From Rugosimonospora acidiphila (lineage in GTDB: Bacteria > Actinomycetota > Actinomycetes > Mycobacteriales > Micromonosporaceae): a stretch of 64,000 nt of DNA. The notes beneath the pieces were generated by a model, which did not search any database, was not told the DNA's origin, and was given only the letters and a program-made list of their open reading frames with translations. Below are positions 24,213 through 33,804 of this stretch, piece by piece (the stretch's first letter is position 1; the number at the start of each line of letters is the position of its first letter). The stretch lies in assembly GCF_039543385.1 (NCBI RefSeq), contig NZ_BAABJQ010000008.1:271249-335248 (forward strand). Direction: 5' to 3'. Position numbers and translations under genes: made by a program.

Positions 24213-26978
24213 GTGCCTACGATTCTCACCCGCGCCAAGGTGATCCTTGGCGTCTCGGCTCTCGCCGTCGGCCTGCTCGCCGTGCCGGCCTTCGCGAAGG
24301 GCCACGGAACCACCTTCTATGTCTCGCCGAGCGGCAACGACCGCAACAGCGGAACGAGCATCAAGAAGTCGCTACGCACGATCCAGCGCTGCGCCGATCT
24401 GGCCCTGTCCGGCGACACCTGTGAGGTGCTCGCCGGCACCTACCGCGAGACGGTCAACGTCCCAAACTCCGGCACCGCCGGCGCCCCCATCACCATCGAG
24501 GCGTACCGGCACCAGTCCGTGACCGTCGAGGGCGCCGACCCGGTGACCGGCTGGCAGCAGGTCAGCACCGCTGATCTGACCGCCGTCACCGGCGCTGACG
24601 CCCGGCTGACCGGATCGCCGTTCGCGGCGGCCGTCGCGGCCGGCGAGATGTACAAGGCGCCGCTGACGATCGCGCCCGGCCTCGCCGGGAACCAGATCTT
24701 CGTCAACGCGACCGCCGCCAACGAGGCCCAGTGGCCCGACCCCGGCGCCGACCCGCTGACCCCGAACGTCGAGTACGCGGTGGCCGGCACCACGGGTGTG
24801 ACGGTGGCCGACCCGGCGCTGACGCAGCCCGACGGGTACTGGACCGGCTCGCAGATCCAGACCCGGCACTGGTACGTCGTGCAGACCCAGAAGGTCGCCT
24901 CCTCCAAGGTGGGATCGGTGGCCCTGACCACGGCACCGAACCTCGGCGTGGCGGCCTTTCAGACCGGCTACTACCTGTACGGCTCGCTGGAGGCGTTCTC
25001 CGCCCCCAATCAGTGGTACTACGACCCGGCGAGCGGCTCGCTCTACTTCTGGTCGAAGACCGCCCCCGGCAACCACATCAGCGCCAAGCAGCGCACCTAC
25101 GCCTTCGACCTGAGCTACGCCAGCCACGTCGTCATCCAGGGCTTCCACGTGCACGGTGCGAGCATCACCACCGGCCCCAGCTCCACCGGCGATGTGCTCT
25201 CCGGGCTGAACGTGACGTACGTGTCGGCGTTCGACAGCGCCCCGGTCTACACCACCGGCAACAACAGCACCGGAATCATCCTCAACGGCACCGGGAACGC
25301 CCTCAAGGACAGCGAGATAGCCTTCAGCGCGGGGAACGGCGTGTTCCAGACCGGCGACAGCAACACTGTCACCAACAACGTCATCCACGACATGTCCAGC
25401 ATGGGCACCTACACGGCCGGCGTGACCGTTTTCGGCGAGCACCAGGTCACCTCACACAACACGATCTACCGGGTCGGCCACGCCGGCATCCAGGTCGAGT
25501 CGCACCTGTTTCCGGCCGGTGGGCCGTTCAATTTCCGCAACAACACGATCTCCTACAACGACATCTCCGGATTCGGCCGCCTGATCGTGGATACCGGCGC
25601 GATCTACGTGTGCTGCAACCTCGACATGACCGGCACAAGCTTCGACCACAACTGGGTCCACGACGCGACCCCGATGGCTCTGGTCGACCAGTACGGCATG
25701 GCCGGCGTGTACCTCGACGCCAGCTCCGGCCAGGCCAAGGTGTGGGACAACGTCGGTTGGAACAACGGGTACCTGTTCGGCGCGACCGTCATGATGAACT
25801 CGCCGGGCAAGGGCAACAAGGTCTACAACAACACCGGCGGCGTGTACGCCTACAACCCGCCCCTGGACAGCGGGACGGAGATCATCAACAACATCGGCGC
25901 CAATCAGGCGAAGACCGCGAGCAACAACGTGAAGGTCAACAACAACCTGCCGACCAGCGTCGACCCCCAGTACAGCGACCCGGCGCACCAGGACTTCACG
26001 CTCCAGGCGGGCTCGCCCGCCCGTAACGCCGGCGTCGCCATCTCCGGCATCACCGACGGATCGACCGATGCCGCCCCGTCGATCGGCGCATACCAGTACG
26101 GAGCGCCGGTCTGGCACCCGGGCGCCTCCATCAAGGCGAAGCCGTTCCTGGTGGCGGCCAAGGTCGGCACCAGTGCCTACACCGTCGCCGAGGGCGCGAG
26201 TCTGCAGACTCCGCTCACCACCGTCGCGAGCGACGGCACCTCGCCGGCACCGGACAGTGTCGTCTACACGCCGACCGACCCGAGCATCGCGACCGTCGAC
26301 CCCGACGGCACCCTGCACGGACTCAAGGCCGGGGCCACCACGGTCCAGGCCCGGGTCACCGTCGGCGGCCACGCGGCGATCACTCAGTTCATGGTCACCG
26401 TGATGCCGGCCAACTACTCCGACCCCGCCGGGTGGACGCTGCGACAACTGAACACCGACGAGTTCGGCGGACCGGCCAGCGGCTTCGTCACCGAAGACAA
26501 CGGCGCCTACACGATCGTCACCACCGGCTGGAACATCTGGAGCAATGACGACCGGGGCAGTTCGCTGTACCAGTCCGTCAACGCCACCAACGTGACCATG
26601 ACCGAGACGGTGGACGCCAAGACCCCCTCCGCGGGCATCGGCCCGATGATCCGCGACGGTGCGGCGGGCAACGCCAAGGAGGTCAACCTGCGCGTCCAGG
26701 CGAACAACCAGATTGTCATGGCCTATCGCAGCGACCTGACACTGCCCGGCACCACCCAGGTGGCCACCACGACCGCCGCGGTGACCCCGCAGCAACTGCA
26801 ACTGGTCAAGACCGGTAACAGCTTCACCGGGTACTACTTCGCCAACGGCACCTGGAACAAGGTCGGCACCATCACCGATGTGATGGGCAAGGATCTGCAG
26901 GTCGGTACGGGCGTGTTCTCCGGCCTGTACGGCGGCGGATCCGGAACGGTCTCCGACATCAGCGTCACGTCGAGCTGA
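24213..26978 (+). CDS. Secreted right-handed beta-helix protein with Ig-like and C-terminal carbohydrate-binding-like domains
   Basis: This 921-residue secreted protein begins at GTG 24213 with AAGGAG four bases ahead. A signal peptide covers residues 1-28 (ending VPAFAKG). Residues 30-630 are a beta-helix of the DUF1565/pectate-lyase-like type (TTFYVSPSGNDRNSGTSIKKSL opening, then many NNxI rungs such as NTVTNNVIHDMSSMG). A short Ig-like (Big_2) domain lies around 655-735 (DPSIATVDPDGTLHGLKAGATT), and a C-terminal jelly-roll of about 180 residues follows. Its most likely role is polysaccharide lyase or hydrolase action outside the cell. Catalytic residues cannot be assigned by eye. Confidence 0.88.
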   Translation: MPTILTRAKVILGVSALAVGLLAVPAFAKGHGTTFYVSPSGNDRNSGTSIKKSLRTIQRCADLALSGDTCEVLAGTYRETVNVPNSGTAGAPITIEAYRHQSVTVEGADPVTGWQQVSTADLTAVTGADARLTGSPFAAAVAAGEMYKAPLTIAPGLAGNQIFVNATAANEAQWPDPGADPLTPNVEYAVAGTTGVTVADPALTQPDGYWTGSQIQTRHWYVVQTQKVASSKVGSVALTTAPNLGVAAFQTGYYLYGSLEAFSAPNQWYYDPASGSLYFWSKTAPGNHISAKQRTYAFDLSYASHVVIQGFHVHGASITTGPSSTGDVLSGLNVTYVSAFDSAPVYTTGNNSTGIILNGTGNALKDSEIAFSAGNGVFQTGDSNTVTNNVIHDMSSMGTYTAGVTVFGEHQVTSHNTIYRVGHAGIQVESHLFPAGGPFNFRNNTISYNDISGFGRLIVDTGAIYVCCNLDMTGTSFDHNWVHDATPMALVDQYGMAGVYLDASSGQAKVWDNVGWNNGYLFGATVMMNSPGKGNKVYNNTGGVYAYNPPLDSGTEIINNIGANQAKTASNNVKVNNNLPTSVDPQYSDPAHQDFTLQAGSPARNAGVAISGITDGSTDAAPSIGAYQYGAPVWHPGASIKAKPFLVAAKVGTSAYTVAEGASLQTPLTTVASDGTSPAPDSVVYTPTDPSIATVDPDGTLHGLKAGATTVQARVTVGGHAAITQFMVTVMPANYSDPAGWTLRQLNTDEFGGPASGFVTEDNGAYTIVTTGWNIWSNDDRGSSLYQSVNATNVTMTETVDAKTPSAGIGPMIRDGAAGNAKEVNLRVQANNQIVMAYRSDLTLPGTTQVATTTAAVTPQQLQLVKTGNSFTGYYFANGTWNKVGTITDVMGKDLQVGTGVFSGLYGGGSGTVSDISVTSS

Positions 26979-27003
26979 CCGGGCCCGACGCGCCATGAAC
27001 TGT

Positions 27004-27051
27004 CGGGGTCGCCGCCGTCCTCCAGGGACGGAGTGGACGGCGGCGACCCCG
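27004..27051. terminator. 17-bp hairpin terminator after the beta-helix gene
   Basis: Arms 27004-27020 and 27035-27051 pair perfectly around a 14-base loop. It begins 26 bases after the beta-helix stop. Confidence 0.8.
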
Positions 27052-27147
27052 GCGCACGAGGTTGAGGATTCAGGAGTTGAAGGCCGTTCTCGCCATGGCG
27101 GTCGGGTCGGCGAACCTGCGGTCCCTCAACGTCCCGATAGGACAGGT

Positions 27148-27930
27148 CTACTTCACCTCTATTCGGAGCATCCGGAGCGCGCCGAGCCACAGCGGCAGGC
27201 CGACCCAGAGGGCGAGGCTGACCGCGAGATGCACCCAGATGGTCGCGGTGAGAGCGTGGGCGGACTCGAACGGTGCCTCACCATTCTGGAAGGGCTGCTC
27301 CGCGGCGGCGAAGTCGATCCACGGGCGCACGTGGTCGCCAACCCAGGGCAGTAGTGAGCTGAGCAGGGTCCAGGCGGTCGGGACGGCGAAGAATGAGACG
27401 AGCGCGATCGCGGTGTTCCGGATGACGAGCCCGAAGGCGAGTCCCTCCAGGATGCGGGCGAACTGCAGGATGGCGAGGTTGCGGGTGATCGTCGGATCCA
27501 GCCGCCATCCGGGTATGCCGCTGCGCAGGGCGAGCGCGCCGCCCGTGGCGATCGCCGCGAAGGTGGCGGTGACCAGCAGTACGGCGAGGGTCAGCACCAG
27601 GCTGGTGGCGAGTTTCGCGCCGAGCACCCGTTCCCGGCGAGGCTCGAGGGCGAAGGTCACCAGGGCGGTGCGCTGGCTCCACTCGCTGGTGACGAGCACG
27701 ATCGCGAAGATGGGCAGCAGGTAGCTCATCGGTAGGTTGAGCATGCCCCACATGTTCTGGAAGCTCAGATGCTGTTCGTGACCGGTTGTCACCAGCGCCA
27801 CCGTCATCAGGGCGAGCACGGCGAGCATGCCCGCGACCAACAGGGCGCCGAATCGGGTGTTCACCAGCTTGCGCAGCTCGACGACGAACAGCCGCCGCGA
27901 CGATGGGCTGAAGATGTCGGTCGGGTTCAT
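27148..27930 (-). CDS. ABC-2 type transporter permease
   Basis: This 260-residue permease has six hydrophobic helices. The N-terminus has RRLFVVELRKLVNTRFGALLV, and SEWSQRTALVTFALEPRRERVLGAKL follows the second helix pair, as in ABC-2 exporters of the antibiotic/bacteriocin resistance kind. Its ATG overlaps the stop of the ATPase gene upstream (ATGA). Together they form a two-component exporter. Cargo unknown. Confidence 0.9.
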   Translation of the reverse strand: MNPTDIFSPSSRRLFVVELRKLVNTRFGALLVAGMLAVLALMTVALVTTGHEQHLSFQNMWGMLNLPMSYLLPIFAIVLVTSEWSQRTALVTFALEPRRERVLGAKLATSLVLTLAVLLVTATFAAIATGGALALRSGIPGWRLDPTITRNLAILQFARILEGLAFGLVIRNTAIALVSFFAVPTAWTLLSSLLPWVGDHVRPWIDFAAAEQPFQNGEAPFESAHALTATIWVHLAVSLALWVGLPLWLGALRMLRIEVK

Positions 27931-28832
27931 GCCGAGGCTCCTGTCCGCTGTGTGTCGCGCTGGGTCTGGGCGGTGATGCGCAGGAACAGATCCTCCAGGC
28001 CAGCCGCGGAGGCGGGCCGTAGTTCCTCGATGACGACGCCGTTGGGCACGAGCGGCCAGATCCGGTGAGCGTCCGTGTCGATGAGCAGCCCGTCGCCGTG
28101 CCGGGTCCAGGTGAGGCCGGCCTCGTCCAGCGCCAGGGTCAGTGGCTTCTGAGGTGCCGCACGCACGAAGGTACGCCGATCGCCCAGCAGTTCGTCCTTC
28201 GTACCCTGGGCGAGGATCCGGCCCTCGCCGATCAGTACGAACCGGTCGGCGACCGCCTCCACCTCAGCGAGCAGATGCGAGGAGAGCAGCACCGTGCCGC
28301 CATCGGCGGCGTACTCGCGCAGCAGGTCGCGCATCCACCGGATGCCCGCCGGGTCCAGACCGTTGGCGGGCTCGTCGAGGATGAGCACGTCGGGGTTGCC
28401 GAGCAGCGCGTGTGCCAGGCCGAGACGCTGGCGCATGCCGAGGGAGTAGCCGCGAATCCGCCGAAGCGATTCCTCGGGGCGCAACCCGACGGCGGCGAGC
28501 ACCTGGTCGACCCTGGATCGGGGCAGACCCAGCTGAAAGGCGGACATGGCCAGTGCTTCGCGGCCAGTGCGGCCGGCATGTTGTGCCGAAGCGTCGAGCA
28601 GGATGCCGATCCGGGTGGCGGGATCCGGGATGTCCCGGTAGCGCCGGCCGTCGATCGTCGCGCTTCCCGAGGTGGCCATCGCCAGGCCGACCAGGATGCG
28701 CATCACGGTGGATTTACCGGCACCGTTCGCTCCCAGGAAACCGGTCACCGTCGCGGGTGGGCAATGGAACGTCACCCGGTCGACCGCGACGTGGCTGCCG
28801 TACCGCTTGGTCAGGTCGTGGACGTCGATCAT
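27927..28832 (-). CDS. ABC-2 exporter ATP-binding protein
   Basis: This 301-residue ATPase starts MIDVHDLTKRYGSHVAVDRVTF. Walker A is GANGAGKST, the Q-loop region is GILLDASAQHAGRTG, the signature is YSLGMRQRL, Walker B is VLILDEPANGLD and the H-loop is LLSSHLLAEVE. The C-terminal domain is typical of drug or lantibiotic exporters (DrrA/BcrA group). ATG 28832 is chosen because homology starts there. It overlaps the permease gene by 4 bp. Confidence 0.93.
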   Translation of the reverse strand: MIDVHDLTKRYGSHVAVDRVTFHCPPATVTGFLGANGAGKSTVMRILVGLAMATSGSATIDGRRYRDIPDPATRIGILLDASAQHAGRTGREALAMSAFQLGLPRSRVDQVLAAVGLRPEESLRRIRGYSLGMRQRLGLAHALLGNPDVLILDEPANGLDPAGIRWMRDLLREYAADGGTVLLSSHLLAEVEAVADRFVLIGEGRILAQGTKDELLGDRRTFVRAAPQKPLTLALDEAGLTWTRHGDGLLIDTDAHRIWPLVPNGVVIEELRPASAAGLEDLFLRITAQTQRDTQRTGASA

Positions 28833-28951
28833 CGGTGGCCTTCCCCCGAACTCCCCGGTGTCAGCGCCACGGTGCGCGGCGTCGACTTGTGCAACCTCAT
28901 GTCCCTGCCTTCCTCGAATAGCGGTTGGTGCCGGCTCGCCCTCAGGTTCAG

Positions 28952-29422
28952 TCAGGCCAGTGCTGTGGGTAGTGCGAGGATCGTGAATCGGATGGCCCGA
29001 CCCAGTAGGCACACCGCGGCGAACTCCCGGCGTCGAAGGCCCGCGGTACCGGCGGCGAGGCTGACCGCGGCCAGCGGGGGGATGCCGATGGCGGCCGAGA
29101 CGAGCACGGTGGGCAGGCCGGTGCGTCGGCGCGAGAGCCAGCGCCGGATCGGGTCCGCCCAGCGGGCGGCCCGGGCGGTGACGCGACCCGACCGGGACCG
29201 CCGCGCGATTCGCTGAGCCAGCCCTCCCGTCGCTCGGCGCGCGGATTCGAACAGGAGCAGCTTGCCGGCCGTCTGCCCGAGCGCCAGGCCGAGCACGATG
29301 ACAGCGGCGTGGCTGCCGCGCGCACCGGCGACCACGGCGAAGGCTTCGGCGTTGATGAGCGGGACCAGGGCTGAGGCGAGGCCGTAGCCCAGCGCGATGA
29401 GGGCCTCAAGCAGACTGCTCAC
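28952..29422 (-). CDS. Small VTT/DedA-like membrane protein
   Basis: This 156-residue protein starts at GTG 29422 and overlaps the CDP-alcohol transferase stop by 4 bp (GTGA). It has four hydrophobic segments (ALIALGYGLASALVPLINAEAFAVVAG, AVIVLGLALGQTAGKLLLFESARR, VLVSAAIGIPPLAAVSLAAG, LLGRAIRFTILALPTALA). The first two resemble the VTT/DedA core with its conserved P-x-x-N/E and G-x-x-x-G features, but the usual charged motif is weak. Coupling to a phosphatidyltransferase suggests a part in phospholipid handling. Confidence 0.75.
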   Translation of the reverse strand: MSSLLEALIALGYGLASALVPLINAEAFAVVAGARGSHAAVIVLGLALGQTAGKLLLFESARRATGGLAQRIARRSRSGRVTARAARWADPIRRWLSRRRTGLPTVLVSAAIGIPPLAAVSLAAGTAGLRRREFAAVCLLGRAIRFTILALPTALA

Positions 29423-30012
29423 GCCCGGCCCCGCCGGCCCAGCAGCCGGATCACCGAGGCGGTGGACCACAGTTTGACCGCGACGACGATGAGGGCGAGG
29501 CCCAGCGCGAGCAGGTACTGGCCGAACGCTACGGCCGCGATCACCCCCGCGGTGTTGGCGGCCTTCGCCGGCGGTGACCAGTTCAGTGCCCACACCCACC
29601 AGTCGACCAGGTGGAAGTCGTTGGGACTGACCAGCGGCCAGCACAGAAACGCCAGCGACAGGATGGTGTCCAACACCATGAACGACAGCAGGAACACCAC
29701 GGCCACCACCGCGGCCTCGGGTATGAGGGTCACGAGGGTCAGGCACAGCACAGCGGTGCACGCGCGGTCGCTGACGATGTCGAACACGGCGCCGACCCGG
29801 GTCTCCTGCCGCAGGCGCCGGGCGCTCCAGCCATCGAGGACGTCGCCGAGCCAGTAGCAGCCGTACGCGGCCACGAGCAGCGTCCAGGATCCAGATACGA
29901 GCGCGGCGACGCCCACGGCGACAGCGACGGCGGTACGGACCGCGGTGATGATGTTGGGCACCGTGCGGAACGAGCCGATCTGGAGGACGGCGCGGGAGTC
30001 GGTAACAGTCAC
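29419..30012 (-). CDS. CDP-alcohol phosphatidyltransferase family protein
   Basis: This 197-residue membrane enzyme joins a CDP-linked diacylglycerol or similar donor to an alcohol. The family motif D-G-x2-A-R-x8-G-x3-D-x3-D is present as DGWSARRLRQETRVGAVFDIVSD. Five to six helices follow. GTG 30012 has GGGAGG upstream and gives the normal length. The acceptor (inositol, glycerol or other) cannot be told. It is coupled to the VTT-like gene and divergent from the sensor kinase. Confidence 0.9.
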   Translation of the reverse strand: MTVTDSRAVLQIGSFRTVPNIITAVRTAVAVAVGVAALVSGSWTLLVAAYGCYWLGDVLDGWSARRLRQETRVGAVFDIVSDRACTAVLCLTLVTLIPEAAVVAVVFLLSFMVLDTILSLAFLCWPLVSPNDFHLVDWWVWALNWSPPAKAANTAGVIAAVAFGQYLLALGLALIVVAVKLWSTASVIRLLGRRGRA

Positions 30013-30139
30013 CCCCGCAGCCTCCCGTCGCGGACTATCCCGGCGGAACGGGCCGGGGTGCCGACCCGCTGGCGGGTGGATGGCACCGTGGTGCCAGCCG
30101 ATCTCGTACCGGGGTACCTGGTCGGCCGGGGGACGGTTC

Positions 30140-31261
30140 GTGGACACTGGGCGGGTGGTCACCGTGGTCCGGGAGTGGGTGCGTAGCCCCGAGCGGGTGC
30201 GCCGGCTCGCCTACGGCGCGGCGGGCCTGCTCGTCGCCCTCGTTATCACCACCGTCGATGGCGGCCTGTCCGTCCCGACCCACTGGGTGTGGCTGGTGAT
30301 GCCGATCGGTCTGCTGGCCGTGCCGTTGCCGCCGCGGTACCGGGCGATCGTTTATGCGGTCTGTGCCGGGTTCGTGGCCATCGTGAGTACCGGCGAATCG
30401 GTGCAATTGGGCCTCGCCGCCGCCGCCTTCGTCTTCCTCTCGACCTGCCAGGACCCCGCCCGACACCCCTGGCTGGGCTGGGTGGCGGGCCTGGTCGGCG
30501 CCGCCGGCGCCCTCGCTCACGCGTTGACCGACCAGCGGGGCATGTACGAGCAGCCGGCCGTCTTCGTCGCCGCCGGCTACCTGGCCGCGGCGCTGTTCCG
30601 GTCCTGGGCACAACGCCGGATGCTCAGCCGTGAGGCGAGCCGGCTGCGCGGCGAGGCGGCGTGGCTGCAGCAGCGCACCAACCTGGCCCGCGAGCTGCAC
30701 GACGTGGTCGGCCACCACGTCACCGCGATGGTGGTCCAAGCCGAGGCGGGCCAGCTGAGCGACGACCCTGGGGCGGCGCTGCGCGCGATCGCGAACAGCG
30801 GCCGCACCGCATTGGGCGAATTGGACGCCCTCGTCGTTCACCTGCGGGACCCGAACGCCGCGATCGTGGTGAGCGCGCCGCCACGCCTGTCCGACATCGA
30901 CGAACTGCTCGCCGCTCCGCTACGCCAGCAGGGTGTGACCGTGCGGGTGCGCCTCGACCCGGTCCCAGGCCTGGACGAGCTGGGCACGTTGACCATCTAC
31001 CGCATCGCCCAGGAAGCTCTCACCAACATCGCGCGCCACGCCAACGCCACCGCCGCCTGGGTCGACGTGGCCCGCGTCGGCGACCGCGTACGCCTGAGCG
31101 TCAGCGACGACGGTACCGGCCCGCCCAAAGCACCAACCCGGGGCTCGGGCCTGCTCGGCATCGAGGAACGGGTGCGCGCCTGCGGTGGCAGCTGGGATCT
31201 CGACGAGCGCCCCGGCGGGGGCACTCTGCTGGCCGCCATCGTGCCGGCGGCCAAGCCGTGA
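30140..31261 (+). CDS. NarL-type sensor histidine kinase
   Basis: This 373-residue kinase has five or six hydrophobic helices without a large extracellular loop, followed by HisKA_3 with ARELHDVVGHHVTAMVVQAEAG (phosphorylated His187) and a HATPase domain (YRIAQEALTNIARHANATAA, then SVSDDGTGPP and GSGLLGIEERVRACGG). GGGGGACGG precedes GTG 30140; GTG 30155 is an alternative. It overlaps the response regulator. The membrane-only sensor suggests detection of an envelope signal. Confidence 0.92.
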   Translation: MDTGRVVTVVREWVRSPERVRRLAYGAAGLLVALVITTVDGGLSVPTHWVWLVMPIGLLAVPLPPRYRAIVYAVCAGFVAIVSTGESVQLGLAAAAFVFLSTCQDPARHPWLGWVAGLVGAAGALAHALTDQRGMYEQPAVFVAAGYLAAALFRSWAQRRMLSREASRLRGEAAWLQQRTNLARELHDVVGHHVTAMVVQAEAGQLSDDPGAALRAIANSGRTALGELDALVVHLRDPNAAIVVSAPPRLSDIDELLAAPLRQQGVTVRVRLDPVPGLDELGTLTIYRIAQEALTNIARHANATAAWVDVARVGDRVRLSVSDDGTGPPKAPTRGSGLLGIEERVRACGGSWDLDERPGGGTLLAAIVPAAKP

Positions 31262-31905
31262 TCCGGGTCGCGATCGCCGACGACCAGCAGCTGGTACGCG
31301 ACGGCTTCAGCCTCATCCTCCGCTCCCAGCCCGACATCGAGGTCGCCGCCGAAGCCGCCGACGGCCGGCAGTTCCTCGACGCGGTGCGCCGCGACCCGCG
31401 CATCGATGTCGCCCTCGTCGACATCCGCATGCCGGTCCTCGACGGACTGCAAGCCACTCGCGAGCTCCGCACCATCGCGCACCCCCCGGCCGTGGTCGTC
31501 GTCACCACCTTCGACGACGACGCGTACGTGCTGGACGCGGTCGCCGCCGGCGCCCGCGGCTTCCTGCTCAAGCGGTGCAGTGCCGGCGACCTGATCGCCG
31601 CGGTCCGCACCGTCGCCGCCGGAGAGGCGATCCTCTCCGCCGAGGTCACCGGCGCCGTACTGGACCGCCTACGCGCGACCGGACCCGGCCCTCGCAGGGA
31701 CCTGACCGCGTACCAACTCACCGCGCGCGAGACCGACGTCCTCGCCCTGATCGGCGCCGGCCTGAACAACACCGAAATCGCCGCGCGCCTCTACCTGTCC
31801 ATGAGCACCGTCAAGACCCACGTCACCAACGTGCTGGCGAAAACCGGCAGCCGCGACCGGGTGCAGGCCGCCATCCTCGCGATCCGCGCCGGCCTGACGC
31901 CGTGA
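31258..31905 (+). CDS. LuxR-family (NarL) response regulator
   Basis: This 215-residue regulator has receiver domain residues 1-120 with phospho-acceptor Asp55 (VALVDIRMPVLDG), DD near the start (IADDQQLVRDG), a T in VVVVTTFDDD and K in FLLKRCSAGD. The LuxR HTH is LTARETDVLALIGAGLNNTEIAARLYLSMSTVKTHVTNVLAKTGSRDRVQ. It starts at GTG 31258, overlapping the kinase stop. A strong bidirectional hairpin follows. Confidence 0.94.
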   Translation: MIRVAIADDQQLVRDGFSLILRSQPDIEVAAEAADGRQFLDAVRRDPRIDVALVDIRMPVLDGLQATRELRTIAHPPAVVVVTTFDDDAYVLDAVAAGARGFLLKRCSAGDLIAAVRTVAAGEAILSAEVTGAVLDRLRATGPGPRRDLTAYQLTARETDVLALIGAGLNNTEIAARLYLSMSTVKTHVTNVLAKTGSRDRVQAAILAIRAGLTP

Positions 31906-31964
31906 CCACCGCCGGGCAGGGCGCGGCACGCGACAGCGCCCGGCCGGCCCTGACTGGGAAGCGT

Positions 31965-32003
31965 CCGCGCCGGGCACCCGATGCGATCGGGTGGCCGGCG
32001 CGG
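31965..32003. terminator. Bidirectional hairpin terminator
   Basis: Arms 31965-31982 and 31986-32003 pair with one mismatch around a 3-base loop (GCG). It sits between the convergent response-regulator and peptidase genes, just beyond both stops. Confidence 0.75.
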
Positions 32004-32009
32004 CTTCGG

Positions 32010-33653
32010 CTATTGGACGCTGATCGGCGGGATCGTGGCCAGGCAACCGGTATCGGTCACCTTCCCGGTGGCGAGGAATTCCGACTGCAGTCCGGTCACG
32101 CAGGAGTTGGCTTGCGGGTCGGCCTCGGGGACATGGCCGGTGTTGGGTACCTCGATCAGCTGGGCGTGTGGGTACTGCTGGGCCGCTGCCCGCCCGTCCG
32201 CGGTCGGTGTGTTCGCGTCGAGGTCGCCGGACAGGACGAGTACCGGCACGTTGGGCAGCGGTAGATCGGTCGCCTGTGCCGCAACGTCGCGGTCAGGCCA
32301 GCGGAGGCAGAAGTTCCCGGCGTTGTAGATGCCGTCCGTCCAGGCCTGCGGGGTGAAGGGGGCGAATGTCGCCTGGTTCAACCGGTCACGGGCCTGGTCG
32401 TACTGGTGGGTGCGAGTCGGCACCGGCGCCCGTCGGTCCCACAGCGTCGGGTAGTCGTTGCAGCTCACCGACGCCCACGTCACGAGCCCGTAGACCTGGT
32501 CCGCGGCCTGGCCGTCGGACGAGGTCGAGCCGGTCGGTGGGGTGGACGGTCCGGCCTGGCGCGGGGCCTGGTCACTCGGTGGGGGCGGGAACACCGCCGC
32601 GGCGGCGGTGGTCAGCGGCGCGTAGTCGCCGTGCAGCGCCGCCGTGACCATGCCGGGGAGTTGCCCCATCTGGTCGCGGACTCCGACCAGGTCGTACGTG
32701 ATGGCGGCCAGTGCGGTGTCGTCCATCGTCCGTGGGCCGTCCGGGGCGTTGTACGGCACCGGCCGGGTGTGCAGGCGATCGGCCAGGGTACCGAGGTCGG
32801 CGAGTACTCGGTTGCCGTCGCAGGTGCCGCCGCTGCGTTGGCACATCAGGTCGATCGCTCGGCGCATCGCCTGGGCGTTGGTGCGTTGCCACATATCGAG
32901 GTCCAGCGGCATGGCACTGGACAGGATGACGGAGTGCACCCGTTCGGGATGGCGCCCCGCGTACACGGTCATGAGGTATGTGCCGTACGACTCGCCGAGC
33001 AGGTCGAGCTTGCCGATGCCCAGGTGCGCGCGGACCGCGTCGAGGTCGTCGGCGGTAGCGGCAGTGGTGTAGAACCGGGTGTCGGTGCCCAGTTCACGGC
33101 CGCACGCCGCCACCGCGTCCACCAGTTGTGAGCGTACCGACGGAATGCTCGTTATCGACAGCGCCCGGCACTGCCGCGGTCCCGATCCTCCGGTGCCGCG
33201 TGGATCCATCAGGAGCAGGTCGTGGGTGTTGAGGATCGCGCCGAACTCGGCCAGGAACGCTTGCGGCTGCTGCGCCAGAGCGGGGATCCAGGCGATGCCC
33301 GGCCCGCCCTCGTTGAGCGCAACGGTACCGGCGGACTTACCGGTACCACGATGACGGAGCAGCAGGTACCGTATCGCCGTCTGCCCGGCCGCCGGATCGG
33401 CGCGGTCGAGCGGCACCTCGATGGTGCCGCAGTTGCTCTGTACGCCGGGAAGTTCTGGGCACGATGAGCGACTGGTCGCGGAAGCGGGCTGTCCTGGCTG
33501 GGCGCGAGCCTGCGCCGCGAACCCCGAGGTCGCGCCGACCGTGACGACTGCGGCAGCGGTGGCGACGACGGTGACCGTGCGCAGCCGGCCCCGCCGCGTC
33601 GACCAGCCGCGCCGCGACAGCGCCTTGCCGGGAAGGTTTACCGGTGATTCCAT
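32010..33653 (-). CDS. Secreted tripeptidyl aminopeptidase-like alpha/beta hydrolase
   Basis: This 547-residue exopeptidase belongs to the SlpD/TAP (S33) group. ATG 33653 begins a signal segment (TVTVVATAAAVVTVGATSGFAAQARA). The mature enzyme has NEGGPGIAW (oxyanion region), DLLLMDPRGTGGSGP, the nucleophile elbow GESYGTY, the acid in VLVLSGDLDANTPTADG and the His in PNTGHVPEAD. Cysteine pairs (CPELPGVQSNC, CRAL, CGREL, CQRSGGTC) match the family. It removes N-terminal tripeptides or single residues from extracellular peptides. Confidence 0.92.
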   Translation of the reverse strand: MESPVNLPGKALSRRGWSTRRGRLRTVTVVATAAAVVTVGATSGFAAQARAQPGQPASATSRSSCPELPGVQSNCGTIEVPLDRADPAAGQTAIRYLLLRHRGTGKSAGTVALNEGGPGIAWIPALAQQPQAFLAEFGAILNTHDLLLMDPRGTGGSGPRQCRALSITSIPSVRSQLVDAVAACGRELGTDTRFYTTAATADDLDAVRAHLGIGKLDLLGESYGTYLMTVYAGRHPERVHSVILSSAMPLDLDMWQRTNAQAMRRAIDLMCQRSGGTCDGNRVLADLGTLADRLHTRPVPYNAPDGPRTMDDTALAAITYDLVGVRDQMGQLPGMVTAALHGDYAPLTTAAAAVFPPPPSDQAPRQAGPSTPPTGSTSSDGQAADQVYGLVTWASVSCNDYPTLWDRRAPVPTRTHQYDQARDRLNQATFAPFTPQAWTDGIYNAGNFCLRWPDRDVAAQATDLPLPNVPVLVLSGDLDANTPTADGRAAAQQYPHAQLIEVPNTGHVPEADPQANSCVTGLQSEFLATGKVTDTGCLATIPPISVQ

Positions 33654-33804
33654 GTGCGTCGAGGCTAGGCACGGCGAACCGCGCCGACGATCCCGCCACC
33701 CGGTGAGGATAAGGTGGGGGTAGCCCCCGCTTCCGGATAACCCCACCATGAATGCGGCGGCGCACCGGATGGGTTGGCGGGTCTCCACTGCCTAGGTTCG
33801 AGGC

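Noticed and set aside
28065..29216. Plus-strand frame opposite the ABC ATPase
   Set aside because: Shadow of a gene with complete Walker and signature motifs.
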